This document shows, piece after piece, positions 36,351 to 44,866 of a DNA stretch of 64,000 nt. Both the position numbers and the translations under genes were made by a program. Position 1 is the stretch's first letter; each line of letters begins with the position of its first letter. The stretch is from NCBI RefSeq assembly GCF_900111035.1, contig NZ_FOFU01000001.1, positions 62,001-126,000 on the forward strand. The letters run 5' to 3'. This DNA comes from Treponema bryantii (GTDB lineage Bacteria > Spirochaetota > Spirochaetia > Treponematales > Treponemataceae). The notes under the pieces were generated by a model. That model saw nothing but the letters and a program-made list of their open reading frames with translations, was not told the origin of the DNA and did no database searches.

Positions 36351-36367
36351 TTTACATTAAGGTAGGT

Positions 36368-36402
36368 AAACTCTAAAAAATTGCTGCAATTTTTTAGAGT
36401 TT
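36368..36402. terminator. Bidirectional terminator between convergent genes
   Basis: A perfect 15-base-pair stem: AAACTCTAAAAAATT (36368-36382), loop GCTGC, AATTTTTTAGAGTTT (36388-36402). Serves the EAL gene on the plus strand and sufB on the minus strand. Confidence 0.8.
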
Positions 36403-36403
36403 G

Positions 36404-37816
36404 CTACATTGAACCTTTCATTTCAAGTCTAATCAAATTATTCATCTCAACCGCATACTCGAGCGGCAGTTCCTTGCTTACAGGATTTGCAAATCCGCTT
36501 ACAATCATACTGCGTGCTTCGTCTTCGCTGATACCACGAGACATCAGGTAGAAAATTGCGTCGTTAGAGATGCGGCCGATTTTAGCTTCGTGGCCTACAT
36601 CGCATTCATCGGTTTTGATTACCATTGCAGGAATTGTATCACTGCGGCTTTCGTCGTCGAGCATAAGGCTTTCGCAGCTTACGCTTGTCTTACTGCCTTT
36701 TGCATTCTTGTCGATATATACAGCCGAGCGGTAAATACTTGCTCCGCCGCCTTTTGAAATAGACTTAGTTGAAATAAGACTTGAAGTATCTGGCGCAAGG
36801 TGTACCATCTTGGCACCTGTGTCGAGATTCTGTCCGGCACCAGCAAAGGTGATACCTGTGAACTCTGATTTTGCACCGCGTCCTACAAGGTCGCTTTCCG
36901 GGTAGAGGTAAGAAATGTGCGAACCGAACGAGCCTGAAACCCATTCAATGCTTGCGCCTTCTTCTACTCGGGCACGCTTTGTGTTGAGGTTGTACATATT
37001 CTTTGACCAGTTTTCGATGGTAGAATATCTGAGGTGTGCGCCTTTTTTTACAAAAAGTTCAACAGCACCGGCGTGCAGGTTTGCTTCGTTATATTTTGGA
37101 GCAGAACAACCTTCAATAAAGTGGAGGTCTGCGCCTTCGTCTACGATGATAAGTGTGTGCTCAAACTGTCCGGCTCCCCGTGCGTTCAAACGGAAGTAAG
37201 ACTGAAGAGGGAAGGAAAGGTGAACGCCTTTTGGTACATAAACAAATGAACCACCAGACCAGACTGCACCGTGCAAAGCTGCAAACTTGTGGTCTTTTGG
37301 AGTGATGAGGGTCATAAAGTATTCTTTTACCATTGGACCCCATTCTTCAGATTTAAGGGCATCTTCAAAGCCGAGGTAAATAACTCCCTGCTTTGCAACT
37401 TCGTCCTGTACGTTATGATAAACAAGTTCTGAGTCGTACTGTGCACCTACACCGGCAAGAGACTTGCGTTCTGCTTCAGGAATACCGAGTTTTTCGAAAG
37501 TGTCTTTAATGTCCTGAGGAACGTCTTCCCATTTACCGCTCATCTGTGTTTTTGGACGAACGTAGGTTGCAATGTTTTCCATATGGAGGCCTTCAATTGA
37601 AGGACCCCACTTTGGAACTCTTAAGTAGTTATAGGTTTCAAGCGACTTGAGACGGAATTCGCGCATCCATTCAGGGTCGCCTTTTTCTTCTGAGATTTTC
37701 TTTACGATATCCGGAGTTAAACCAGATTCAAGACGGAAGGTATTTTCTTCTGTCTCTTCGTAGCGGAAGTCGTAGAACTCTCTGTTTATATCTTCAATCT
37801 TCTGTTTTTCTTCCAT
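36404..37816 (-). CDS. sufB: SUF complex subunit SufB
   Basis: Main scaffold on which the Fe-S cluster is built. Conserved blocks: KWGPSIEGLHMEN, GVHLSFPLQSYFRLNARGAGQFEHTLI (in two parts), VHLAPDTSSLISTKSISKGGG, VSCESLMLDDESRSDTIP and the GHEAKIGRISNDAIFYLMSRG C-terminal block. Length 470 is normal. The ribosome site GAGGAAAT directly follows a structured repeat element located between sufC and sufB. Confidence 0.97.
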   Translation of the reverse strand: MEEKQKIEDINREFYDFRYEETEENTFRLESGLTPDIVKKISEEKGDPEWMREFRLKSLETYNYLRVPKWGPSIEGLHMENIATYVRPKTQMSGKWEDVPQDIKDTFEKLGIPEAERKSLAGVGAQYDSELVYHNVQDEVAKQGVIYLGFEDALKSEEWGPMVKEYFMTLITPKDHKFAALHGAVWSGGSFVYVPKGVHLSFPLQSYFRLNARGAGQFEHTLIIVDEGADLHFIEGCSAPKYNEANLHAGAVELFVKKGAHLRYSTIENWSKNMYNLNTKRARVEEGASIEWVSGSFGSHISYLYPESDLVGRGAKSEFTGITFAGAGQNLDTGAKMVHLAPDTSSLISTKSISKGGGASIYRSAVYIDKNAKGSKTSVSCESLMLDDESRSDTIPAMVIKTDECDVGHEAKIGRISNDAIFYLMSRGISEDEARSMIVSGFANPVSKELPLEYAVEMNNLIRLEMKGSM

Positions 37817-37824
37817 GATTTCCT

Positions 37825-37902
37825 CGGGGGCGTTGCGGGGGCGTCCCCCGCAGAAAGGGTAGCGACCAACGAAGTGGGCGCGCAGGGGAAGGCTTTCCCC
37901 TC
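37825..37902 (-). repeat. Structured GC-rich element, family B copy 1
   Basis: 78 bases between sufC and sufB, beginning right at the sufC stop codon and ending at the sufB ribosome site. Written on the plus strand: stem TGCGGGGG/CCCCCGCA, then a hairpin CGACCA/TGGGCG with loop ACGAAG, then GGGGAA..TTTCCCC. Copy 2 lies at 44867 in the same orientation relative to its genes. Several stem positions differ between copies by compensating changes. Far GC-richer than the surroundings. Confidence 0.8.
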
Positions 37903-38640
37903 TTATCCTATAAACTCCTCGAATCCCTTTTCGTTGATTTCGTGGAACAACTGGCCGTCACCGGTTTTTACAATGTGGCCTTTTACGAGTACGTGTGTGT
38001 GGTCTACGTTGAGGCCTTCGAGAATCTTTGTTGTATGGGTGATGATGAGGAGCGAGCCGTTTGTAAGTTTACGGTATTCTTCGATTCCTTTTGCAACTAC
38101 ACGGACTGCATCTACGTCGAGACCAGAGTCTGTTTCGTCGAGGATGGCGAAGTCTGGCTTGAGCATAAGGAGCTGAAGGATTTCGCTCTTTTTGCGTTCA
38201 CCGCCGGAAAAACCAACGTTGAGGTCGCGCTTAGCATATTCAGGTTTCATGTCCAGAAGTTCCATGCAGCGCTGAAGTTCTTTCTGGAAATGGAATAGTT
38301 TTACGCGTTCTCCGGTTCTCTGCTGGATTGCTGAGCGGATAAATGTTTCAAGGCTGATTCCTGGAACCTCAAGAGGGCTCTGGAAAGACATGAACATTCC
38401 GGCTTTTGCGCGTTTGTCTGCTGAGAGCTCGGTGATGTCTTCGCCTTTGAAAAAGATTTTTCCGCCGGTAATCTGGTAAACCGGGTTACCCATAAGGGCA
38501 TTACCGAGGGAAGATTTTCCAGCACCGTTTGGTCCCATCAGAACGTGTGTTTCGCCCTGGCCAATCTGTATATTAAGGTCATTGAGAATCTGCTTTCCGT
38601 CTTCAAGACCTGCGTTTAAGTTTTGTACGTCTAATAACAT
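37903..38640 (-). CDS. sufC: SUF ATPase SufC
   Basis: ABC-type ATPase subunit of SufBCD. Walker A GPNGAGKSS, signature LNVGFSGGERKKSEIL, Walker B PDFAILDETDSGLDVDA, and the switch His in LLIITHTTKIL. The ATG at 38640 gives MLLDVQNL, the normal SufC start, and the promoter supports it: TTGTTT-17-TATATT with 6 bases to this ATG. The frame is open further upstream but would overlap the divergent thioesterase promoter. First gene of sufC-sufB. Confidence 0.96.
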   Translation of the reverse strand: MLLDVQNLNAGLEDGKQILNDLNIQIGQGETHVLMGPNGAGKSSLGNALMGNPVYQITGGKIFFKGEDITELSADKRAKAGMFMSFQSPLEVPGISLETFIRSAIQQRTGERVKLFHFQKELQRCMELLDMKPEYAKRDLNVGFSGGERKKSEILQLLMLKPDFAILDETDSGLDVDAVRVVAKGIEEYRKLTNGSLLIITHTTKILEGLNVDHTHVLVKGHIVKTGDGQLFHEINEKGFEEFIG

Positions 38641-38646
38641 GATTAT

Positions 38647-38675
38647 AATATAGTAAAAAAATGAGTTATAAACAA
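38647..38675 (-). promoter_or_regulatory. Promoter of sufC, implying a leaderless transcript
   Basis: Minus strand TTGTTT (38670-38675), 17 bases, TATATT (38647-38652), 6 bases, ATG (38640). No ribosome site. No obvious Rrf2/IscR-type operator recognised. Confidence 0.6.
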
Positions 38676-38723
38676 CAGTTTTTGAAAGATTTTTGCCTAG
38701 TAATTTAGTGGATAAAAATGACA

Positions 38724-38752
38724 TTGACATTTTCTTTATTTTTGTCGAAAAT
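38724..38752 (+). promoter_or_regulatory. Promoter of the thioesterase operon, implying a leaderless transcript
   Basis: Consensus TTGACA (38724-38729), exactly 17 bases, GAAAAT (38747-38752), 6 bases, ATG (38759). This fixes the start at 38759: an upstream in-frame ATG at 38693 lies before the promoter. Confidence 0.65.
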
Positions 38753-38758
38753 GTATCT

Positions 38759-39178
38759 ATGGAAAAGTACAAGCATAAAATTAATTATTACGAAACAGAC
38801 AAGATGGGAATTACCCATCATTCAAATTATATCCGCTTTATGGAAGAGGCTCGTGTTGATTTTCTGGATCAGCTGGGCTGGAGTTTCATTAAGCTTGAAG
38901 AAGAGGGAATGGCATCGCCTGTAATGTCGGTTGAGGGCGTATTCAAGAAGTCTACAACTTTCCCGCAGACTATTGAGGTAGAGGTTGGAATTGAAAAGCT
39001 TTCTGCTGCCAAACTAACTTTTTCTTATGAGTTTACCTGCGAGGGAGAAGTGGTTTTCCTTGGAAAGAGTACTCACTGCTTCCTTGATACCCGTGGGGTT
39101 CCGGTTCTGATTGAAAAGAGATATCCGGAATTTTATGCGGATTTGAAACGGATTTATTTGGCTGGGCAGAAGGCTTAG
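38759..39178 (+). CDS. Acyl-CoA thioesterase, YbgC/4-hydroxybenzoyl-CoA type
   Basis: 139-residue hotdog-fold protein. The family signature appears at the start: INYYETDKMGITHHSNYIRFMEEARVDFL (in two parts), with Asp in YETDKMG as the catalytic residue. Probably hydrolyses short or medium acyl-CoAs; YbgC homologues are linked to phospholipid metabolism. Followed after 2 bases by the CYTH gene, so co-transcribed with the thiamine-related pair. Confidence 0.9.
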   Translation: MEKYKHKINYYETDKMGITHHSNYIRFMEEARVDFLDQLGWSFIKLEEEGMASPVMSVEGVFKKSTTFPQTIEVEVGIEKLSAAKLTFSYEFTCEGEVVFLGKSTHCFLDTRGVPVLIEKRYPEFYADLKRIYLAGQKA

Positions 39179-39180
39179 AT

Positions 39181-39792
39181 ATGGGACGTGAGATAGAGAT
39201 TAAGATTCCGCTTTCGGATGAACAGTATGATAAAATTTTCTCTGTGATTTCTGGGGCTGAGACACTTGAGGGTGTTGAAGTGCTCGGACAGCCGGAACAT
39301 ATTCTAAAAGCTGATTCGTATTTTTCACGTTATGAGACACGTGCAGAAAGTAAGGCTGCCGGCGAGCCACAGGTAATTCGTATTCGAAGTGAACAGATTT
39401 CAGAAACTTCGTCTCTAAAATCTTATTTTTGTATAAAACGCAAATCAATCGAAAACGGACTTGAGTTTAATCGCGAGGATGAAACTTTTGTTGAAAAACC
39501 TGAAGTTGTTCGTGATCTTCTTTTGTTTTCCGGTTATCATCAGTTTTTTGAAAAGAACAAGGATGCCTATGGCGTTTACTGTCACTCGAACGTTCTGCCT
39601 GGCTGCGATTTTCATCTTGAGCTTGAAAAAGTAAACGGTCTTAAATATATCGAAGTTGAAGTAACTGATGGAAATGATTCGGCTGATGATGTACGAATGG
39701 CGCTTGAAAAGTTTATGGAACAGTTTGGACTGGATACTTCTAAGCGTGATCAGCGCAGCTGGATGGAGATTCTGCGGGACGGTGCAGTATGA
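39181..39792 (+). CDS. CYTH-domain phosphohydrolase or adenylate cyclase class IV-like
   Basis: 203 residues. CYTH tunnel-fold signatures: the N-terminal EIEIKIP (ExExK), VIRIRSE, CIKRKS, FHLELEKVNGLKYIEVEV. These acidic and basic residues line the triphosphate tunnel. The family includes thiamine triphosphatase, inorganic triphosphatase and class IV adenylate cyclase. The gene overlaps by 4 bases (ATGA) a thiamine pyrophosphokinase gene, which favours a role in thiamine phosphate metabolism; that is inference. Length is normal for the family. Confidence 0.82.
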   Translation: MGREIEIKIPLSDEQYDKIFSVISGAETLEGVEVLGQPEHILKADSYFSRYETRAESKAAGEPQVIRIRSEQISETSSLKSYFCIKRKSIENGLEFNREDETFVEKPEVVRDLLLFSGYHQFFEKNKDAYGVYCHSNVLPGCDFHLELEKVNGLKYIEVEVTDGNDSADDVRMALEKFMEQFGLDTSKRDQRSWMEILRDGAV

Positions 39793-40451
39793 GCCGGGGG
39801 GCGGTGCTGTCGGGTATGAGACGGTGTGTAGTTATTTCGGCTGGTGAAATAAGAGACTACGCGAGGGCCAGGGATTTACTGCGCGAGGGCGATTTTTTTG
39901 TTTTCTGCGATGGGGGGCTGGCGCACGCGGACGGTCTTTGTGTTAAGCCAGATCTTATTGTTGGTGACTTTGATTCGTGTAATTCTGACGTCTTATTAAA
40001 CTGGCAGGATTGCTGTGAGGTTATTCAACTTCCACGCGAAAAAGATGATACTGATACTTTATATGCCGTAAAACTGGCGGTTGAACGAGGCTTTGATGAT
40101 TTTCTTTTGCTTGGTTCGATGGGCGCTCGTTTTGATCATGCGTTTGCAAATGTTTCTATTCTTTTGTATCTGGATGGTCTTGGAAAAAATGCTGTATTAG
40201 CTGATGATTATTCTACCATGCAGGTTGCAGGTAAAAATCCTCTTTATATCGATGATGGCTGCTCTTATTTTTCTGTGCTTACAATTGCCGGAAATGTGAG
40301 TGGAGTTTCAATAAAAAATGCCAAGTATCCGCTTGAAAATGCCAGATTGAATTCAGATTTTCAACTTGGGGTTAGTAATGAAGTGCTGCCCGGCCACACT
40401 GCTGAGGTTAGTGTTGAGCACGGGCGGGTTCTTGTTGTAGTTGTTGCCTAA
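39789..40451 (+). CDS. Thiamine pyrophosphokinase
   Basis: 220 residues. Converts thiamine to thiamine diphosphate with ATP. Motifs: FCDGGLAHADGLCVKPDLIVGDFDS (N-terminal domain, in two parts), EKDDTDTLYAVKLAVERG, LLGSMGARFDHAFANVSIL, and SVLTIAGNVSGVSIKNAKYPLENA with the C-terminal thiamine-binding residues. The start overlaps the CYTH gene; the 3' end overlaps by 4 bases the convergent sugar isomerase gene. The catalytic DxxD/TD cluster is intact. Confidence 0.92.
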   Translation: MSRGAVLSGMRRCVVISAGEIRDYARARDLLREGDFFVFCDGGLAHADGLCVKPDLIVGDFDSCNSDVLLNWQDCCEVIQLPREKDDTDTLYAVKLAVERGFDDFLLLGSMGARFDHAFANVSILLYLDGLGKNAVLADDYSTMQVAGKNPLYIDDGCSYFSVLTIAGNVSGVSIKNAKYPLENARLNSDFQLGVSNEVLPGHTAEVSVEHGRVLVVVVA

Positions 40452-41269
40452 CAGCCAAGTCTTTCTCTTACATATTTTACGCTTTCAAGATATTCTTCGT
40501 CGGTGGTAAGATGTTCAATAATCATTGGCATCTGAGGATCTTCTGCGCTTGCAAGACGGGCGTAGAACTCAAGATCTAGTGTTCCTTTTCCACTGGCACA
40601 TTCTTCGAGCTGGAAGGTGTATTCCTGTTTTAAATTGATATCCTTTAAGTGACAGCTGCAGATTCGGCCCTTTAGTTTTGTGAAGCATTCTTCGAGGAAG
40701 CTGTCGTTGAAAAAGTATCGGTCCGGGCTGGTAATCATGTTTACTACGTCGAGGTGGGCTCCAAAGGCTGGACGGTCTACTTCTTCCATAAGACGAAGGT
40801 ATTCGTCGGGGCTGCTTGGAATCATCCATGGCATGGATTCAATGCTGAACTTTGTTCTGGCTGGAGCTGCGCGGTCAATTATTTCCTGAATCATACGGAC
40901 TGCCATGGTCCAAAGTTCTTCGCTGAAATTTTCTCGATAGCCGCCGTCCCAGCGGGGACCGTACGGTGTTCCCACAACATTTACGCAGCAGCGTGCTCCG
41001 ATGCGGTCTGCCATTTTAAGCTGTTCTACAGCGTAGTCTATCCAGTGCTGGCGTTCTGAGAGGTCAGCAGCAAGTGTGTTGCGCCAGATTCCAACTTCGG
41101 CGATTGTGAGGCCTGCAGCATCTGCTGCATTTTTATAGGCCATGATTTTTTCTTCGCCGGCTGTACAGTCTACGGGGAAGTTTACGGTTTTAAGACCAAG
41201 GGATTTATGTTTTGCAGCCCAGTCTTCGGGGGTGGTGTGGGAGAGTGATGAGGATATGCCTAAGTACAT
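40448..41269 (-). CDS. Sugar phosphate isomerase/epimerase (AP-endonuclease 2-like TIM barrel)
   Basis: 273 residues. Xylose isomerase-like TIM barrel with metal ligands suggested by FSIESMPWMIP, GAHLDVVNMI and CSCHLKDINLK. Members of this group work on keto sugars and inositol-type compounds. Ribosome site AAGGAG. It follows the FMN-dehydrogenase gene by 23 bases and belongs to the minus-strand sugar cluster; it may process a sugar acid formed by the neighbouring oxidoreductases. The substrate is not decidable. Confidence 0.85.
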   Translation of the reverse strand: MYLGISSSLSHTTPEDWAAKHKSLGLKTVNFPVDCTAGEEKIMAYKNAADAAGLTIAEVGIWRNTLAADLSERQHWIDYAVEQLKMADRIGARCCVNVVGTPYGPRWDGGYRENFSEELWTMAVRMIQEIIDRAAPARTKFSIESMPWMIPSSPDEYLRLMEEVDRPAFGAHLDVVNMITSPDRYFFNDSFLEECFTKLKGRICSCHLKDINLKQEYTFQLEECASGKGTLDLEFYARLASAEDPQMPMIIEHLTTDEEYLESVKYVRERLGC

Positions 41270-41292
41270 GGTAGTCTCCTTATAATGGTGGT

Positions 41293-42177
41293 TTAGAATT
41301 TTCTCTGATGGATAACTGTCGGGTCGAAGCTGTTCAGGTTTCGGACGCCGGTTCTTGCCATTGTGGCTGCGAGTTCACCGGTCATTTCCTTAATGCGTTC
41401 AGCTGTTGCATCGGCTCCTTTCTTCAAAAGAGGCATGAGATGGCGGCCAACGCTTACGGCTGTTGCTCCGAGGGCGAGGCATTTGTAAACGTCCATTCCG
41501 CTTTCGATTCCACAGTCAATGAATACCGGGATTTCTCCGCGGGTTACCTGAAGAATCTCGCTCAGCATCATGAGCGGTGGAACTGCGTACTGCATTATTC
41601 CGTGATGGTGAGAAAGCTGGATTCCCTTACAGCCGGCTTTAAGGCATTTTTCTGCATCTTTTGTGCTGAGTACACCCTTTACGATAAATGGAATGCCAGC
41701 GGCCTGAACAAAGTCGTGGAGTTCTTCTGTAGACTTCGGTTTCATATCAAGGCCGAGGACATTGTCGTAGCCGCCGCTTCCGTTGAAGGCGTGGTCTATA
41801 TCCATTCCTACTGCAAAACAGCCGGCCTTTTTGGCATGTTCGATTTTGCGGAAAACTTCTTTATTATCTGCATGCGGTTTTATGATTTTTATTGTGGCTG
41901 CACCGGTTGCGGTTATTTCTTCAAGTTCTTTATCTTCTCCCATGCCAACCCAGTGAACGGCGTTTGCATTTGCTGCGGCCTGGGCATATTTTACCATTCC
42001 GTTTTCTGCGGTGTTAGCGAGGTGTGAAAGGGCAGCGGTCATTATTGGTGTGTCAAAGGTGCGGTCGTATAGCTCAAGTTTTGTTGAAGGTAAGTCAGAA
42101 TCGATATAGCGGGCTTCGAGCAGAAGTGAGTCAAAGTAGTCTCGGGTGATTTTGTCTGAGTTGGATGTGTATTCCAT
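41293..42177 (-). CDS. FMN-dependent alpha-hydroxy-acid dehydrogenase-like protein
   Basis: 294 residues of the lactate oxidase/glycolate oxidase TIM-barrel family, shorter than the usual 350-380 because the N-terminal segment is missing. Recognisable: DTPIMTAALSHLA, FIVKGVLSTKDAEKCLKAGCKGIQLSHHHG (in two parts, with the flavin-binding Lys; SNHHG is usual and here reads LSHHHG), VFIDCGIESGMDVYKCLALGA and VGRHLMP. Substrate unknown; context suggests oxidation of a sugar acid. Ribosome site AAGGA. Confidence 0.85.
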   Translation of the reverse strand: MEYTSNSDKITRDYFDSLLLEARYIDSDLPSTKLELYDRTFDTPIMTAALSHLANTAENGMVKYAQAAANANAVHWVGMGEDKELEEITATGAATIKIIKPHADNKEVFRKIEHAKKAGCFAVGMDIDHAFNGSGGYDNVLGLDMKPKSTEELHDFVQAAGIPFIVKGVLSTKDAEKCLKAGCKGIQLSHHHGIMQYAVPPLMMLSEILQVTRGEIPVFIDCGIESGMDVYKCLALGATAVSVGRHLMPLLKKGADATAERIKEMTGELAATMARTGVRNLNSFDPTVIHQRKF

Positions 42178-42195
42178 AGTTTTTCCTTAATTAAA

Positions 42196-42212
42196 GGGGG
42201 AGACTTCCCCCC
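42196..42212 (-). terminator. Short GC hairpin between GH39 and FMN-dehydrogenase genes
   Basis: GGGGGAA, loop GTC, TCCCCC then TTTAAT on the minus strand. The T-run is short, so it may weaken rather than stop transcription. Confidence 0.4.
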
Positions 42213-42218
42213 TCCTTA

Positions 42219-43745
42219 CTAATTTAATCTTCCGTAAGTGTATCCGCGGTCGCTCTTTATTGGGGCAGCCTTTATTTCAAAATAGCAGACTGCGTTTTCC
42301 TTGAGGTTTAGGCTTACTTTGTTTTTGCAGCGCTCTGTTTTTACAAACGGCTGTGCACTTGTACGCAGAAGTTCCAGTTCATCCTGACTTGGATTAGCAG
42401 GCTCTCCCATATCGTGCCAGACTTTAAGCGGGTTGCAGACTTCTTCATCTACCAGTTCTGTAATGAGAACATTTTCTTTTGTTTCCATAGGAAGTGTAAG
42501 ATTAAGAGTGATTTCCTTACCGCTGAGCTTGTCATCAATATTCCATGCAATTCCTCTGAAACTTCCGTCTTTGCATTTTGTAACGATACATTCAGGAGTT
42601 TTCAGAACACATTTTTCATAGCTCTTTGTAAGCTTTTTATAGAATGCAAAAGTCCAGAATGTTGGTTTTGGAATAAGTCCGTTTGCAACAAGTCCAAAGC
42701 CTCCGTGGAATGGGGTGTATGGAACTCCTCCTTCTTCAAAAATATCGCCGAAGGTCCAGTATGAATATGATTTATGATTGTCGCCAAAGGTTGAAAGCAT
42801 GAGGGCAATATATGCTGCATTCAGATTCATGTCGTGAAGCGGTGCATTTGGAATATATGATGTATTAAACTCTGTTACATTTATATCCATTCCTTTAAAT
42901 TCCTTAAAGGAATCTACAATTCCGCGGGTTGAATCAAGCTGTTCAAAACACTTTGTTTTAGGGTGAAGTTTCGGGTAACCGTAGTGACCGTCATAGTTAG
43001 GGAATTCGGTGGTGTAGTGATGACGGCTTACAAAGTCAAGCGGGCACTTATTCTTGCGGACAAACTCGAGGAAGGCTTTTATCCATTCCTTGTCTGTTCC
43101 GCCGCAAACTGCAGGACCACCAACTTTAAAACGTTTATCAACTTCTTTTACTGCGCGTGAAGAAACATCATAAAGCTTAAAATATTCTTCCATGTTTGCG
43201 TCTTTCCAGAAGCCCGGAAGATTTGGTTCATTCCATACTTCAACCGGCCAGGTAACAACTTCTTCAGTTCCATAACGGTCCATAAGATGCTGAAGAGTAG
43301 CCTTTATAAGATTTGCCCAGCGGTCATAATTATTTGGAGGTGTTGTATTTCCCTTCCAGTAGAAGATTGTGTTATCTCCACTTGCCAGCTGTTTTGGCAT
43401 AAAGCCCAGTTCAATAAACGGTTTGATGTGGAGTTCCTTATAGGAATCCATTACCATATCAAGGTAGGTCCAGTTATATTCTACCTGAACTTTTTTCTCG
43501 TCGCGTCCTTCCCAGGCGTGTGGTCCAAATTCCGGAACGCCCGGCTGGAATTCACGGTAAATTGCCATGTCGTTGTGGAAAAGTCCGTGACCGCGGATAT
43601 GTTCAAAGCCGATTTTTTCCTGCACAAGTTTAAGCTGTTCATAATACTGTTTCTGGAGCGCAAGACCCATACGGCCGGTGCCGATACAGTAAAAAGCATT
43701 GTTGTTAAAGGTGATGTTTTCGTCACCGGTGATTTTGTAATTCAC
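42219..43745 (-). CDS. GH39 glycoside hydrolase, probable beta-xylosidase
   Basis: 508 residues, no signal peptide, so it acts on imported oligosaccharides in the cytoplasm. Clan A TIM barrel with acid/base Glu in VWNEPNLPGFW (about 172) and nucleophile Glu in MDINVTEFNTSY (about 290), followed by a C-terminal beta-sandwich. GH39 bacterial members mostly release xylose from xylo-oligosaccharides. GTG start with AGGAG 8 bases upstream. Second in the minus-strand run after the Gfo/Idh oxidoreductase (11 bases). Confidence 0.92.
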   Translation of the reverse strand: MNYKITGDENITFNNNAFYCIGTGRMGLALQKQYYEQLKLVQEKIGFEHIRGHGLFHNDMAIYREFQPGVPEFGPHAWEGRDEKKVQVEYNWTYLDMVMDSYKELHIKPFIELGFMPKQLASGDNTIFYWKGNTTPPNNYDRWANLIKATLQHLMDRYGTEEVVTWPVEVWNEPNLPGFWKDANMEEYFKLYDVSSRAVKEVDKRFKVGGPAVCGGTDKEWIKAFLEFVRKNKCPLDFVSRHHYTTEFPNYDGHYGYPKLHPKTKCFEQLDSTRGIVDSFKEFKGMDINVTEFNTSYIPNAPLHDMNLNAAYIALMLSTFGDNHKSYSYWTFGDIFEEGGVPYTPFHGGFGLVANGLIPKPTFWTFAFYKKLTKSYEKCVLKTPECIVTKCKDGSFRGIAWNIDDKLSGKEITLNLTLPMETKENVLITELVDEEVCNPLKVWHDMGEPANPSQDELELLRTSAQPFVKTERCKNKVSLNLKENAVCYFEIKAAPIKSDRGYTYGRLN

Positions 43746-43756
43746 TTTTTTTTCTC

Positions 43757-44803
43757 CTAATCTTCAAAAGGATATTTAAAATTCCAGTCTTTTCTGAGTG
43801 TGTCCATCATATCAATCAAATCTTCTGATTTCTTGAAGGTGTGGACATCAGATTCAGTGCGACCGTTCAGAATAAATTCTGTTGCGTGAGCGCATTCGTA
43901 CTCGTATCCATTTACGGCAAATGGCTCTCTGATTTCGCGGACAACTTCATTATCGCTTCCCCAGGTATTTTTGTAAACATGAACATCTGCCTTCTGAGTA
44001 CAGAAAAAGTTTTCTACGGTAATGAAGCCCTTTGTTCCATAGATAACTGCATCATGTGTACCTGTTGTTGAAGGAACATCCATTGCATCCTGGAAACTTG
44101 TTACGATGCCGTTTTCAAAGGTGAGATTTACACTGTTCCATGCATCTACACCCTTAAGCATACGGACTGCAGAACTTTCTGCTGTAATTGGAGAGAAGTC
44201 TGCCAGCATCATAGCAAAGTAGATGTTGTAGATTCCAAGGTCGAGCAGGGCACCGCCGGCTTGTCTCGGATCGTAATTTCTATCATCCGAGTCATAAGGA
44301 TTTCTGTTACAGAAACGCGAATCAATATTTATGATGTTACCGATTGTTCCGGCTGCAATTTCTTTTTTGATTTCTCTGATACATGGGTTGAAAGCGGTCC
44401 ACATTGCTTCCATAAAAAAGAGATTTTTTTCGCGGGCGAGTGAAGTCATTTTATCAAGCTGATCACGGGAACAGCCGGCCGGTTTTTCGCAAAGTACATG
44501 CTTACCGCCATTCAGACAGCCAAGTACAGAGTCCAGGTGAAAGGCATGAGGATTTGCAATATAAACTGCATCAACCTCCGGATCATTGTAAAGCTCTTCG
44601 TAGCTTCCATATGCTTTTTCAAAATACCATTTATCTGCAAACTCTTTAGCGCGTTCCAGATTACGGCTTGCAACGGCATAGAGATGGATTTTATCTCCGT
44701 TGATGCCTGGTAATTTTCCGTCTTTGATTCCATTCATTGCAGTGGCCATAGAGTTTGCAATGCGGCCAGGGGCAAGAATTGCCCAATTAACGTAGTTTTT
44801 CAT
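43757..44803 (-). CDS. Gfo/Idh/MocA-family oxidoreductase
   Basis: 348 residues. N-terminal Rossmann fold with NWAILAPGRIANSMA and the family motif HVLCEKPAGCS containing the catalytic Lys (about 98), then a C-terminal alpha/beta domain with GGALLDLGIYNIYFA including the conserved Asp-x3-Tyr. Such enzymes oxidise sugars or polyols with NAD(P). TATAAT lies 7 bases before the ATG and no ribosome site is seen. First gene of a run with GH39, FMN dehydrogenase and isomerase. Confidence 0.93.
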   Translation of the reverse strand: MKNYVNWAILAPGRIANSMATAMNGIKDGKLPGINGDKIHLYAVASRNLERAKEFADKWYFEKAYGSYEELYNDPEVDAVYIANPHAFHLDSVLGCLNGGKHVLCEKPAGCSRDQLDKMTSLAREKNLFFMEAMWTAFNPCIREIKKEIAAGTIGNIINIDSRFCNRNPYDSDDRNYDPRQAGGALLDLGIYNIYFAMMLADFSPITAESSAVRMLKGVDAWNSVNLTFENGIVTSFQDAMDVPSTTGTHDAVIYGTKGFITVENFFCTQKADVHVYKNTWGSDNEVVREIREPFAVNGYEYECAHATEFILNGRTESDVHTFKKSEDLIDMMDTLRKDWNFKYPFED

Positions 44804-44810
44804 GTTTATT

Positions 44811-44816
44811 ATTATA
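44811..44816 (-). promoter_or_regulatory. -10 element of the Gfo/Idh-GH39 operon
   Basis: Consensus TATAAT on the minus strand, 7 bases before the ATG at 44803. The -35 region is poor, which would fit an activated promoter. Confidence 0.5.
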
Positions 44817-44866
44817 ACATGACTTATTGTTTTAGGATGAATAATTCTCTATCAAAATTGTATTTA

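Noticed and set aside
37818-37902. Family B element as a plain terminator between sufC and sufB
   Set aside because: No T-run follows the stems on either strand, and the downstream gene has its ribosome site immediately after.
38641-38772. Longer sufC beginning at 38772
   Set aside because: It would add 44 hydrophobic residues not found in SufC and run through the sufC promoter and the divergent promoter.
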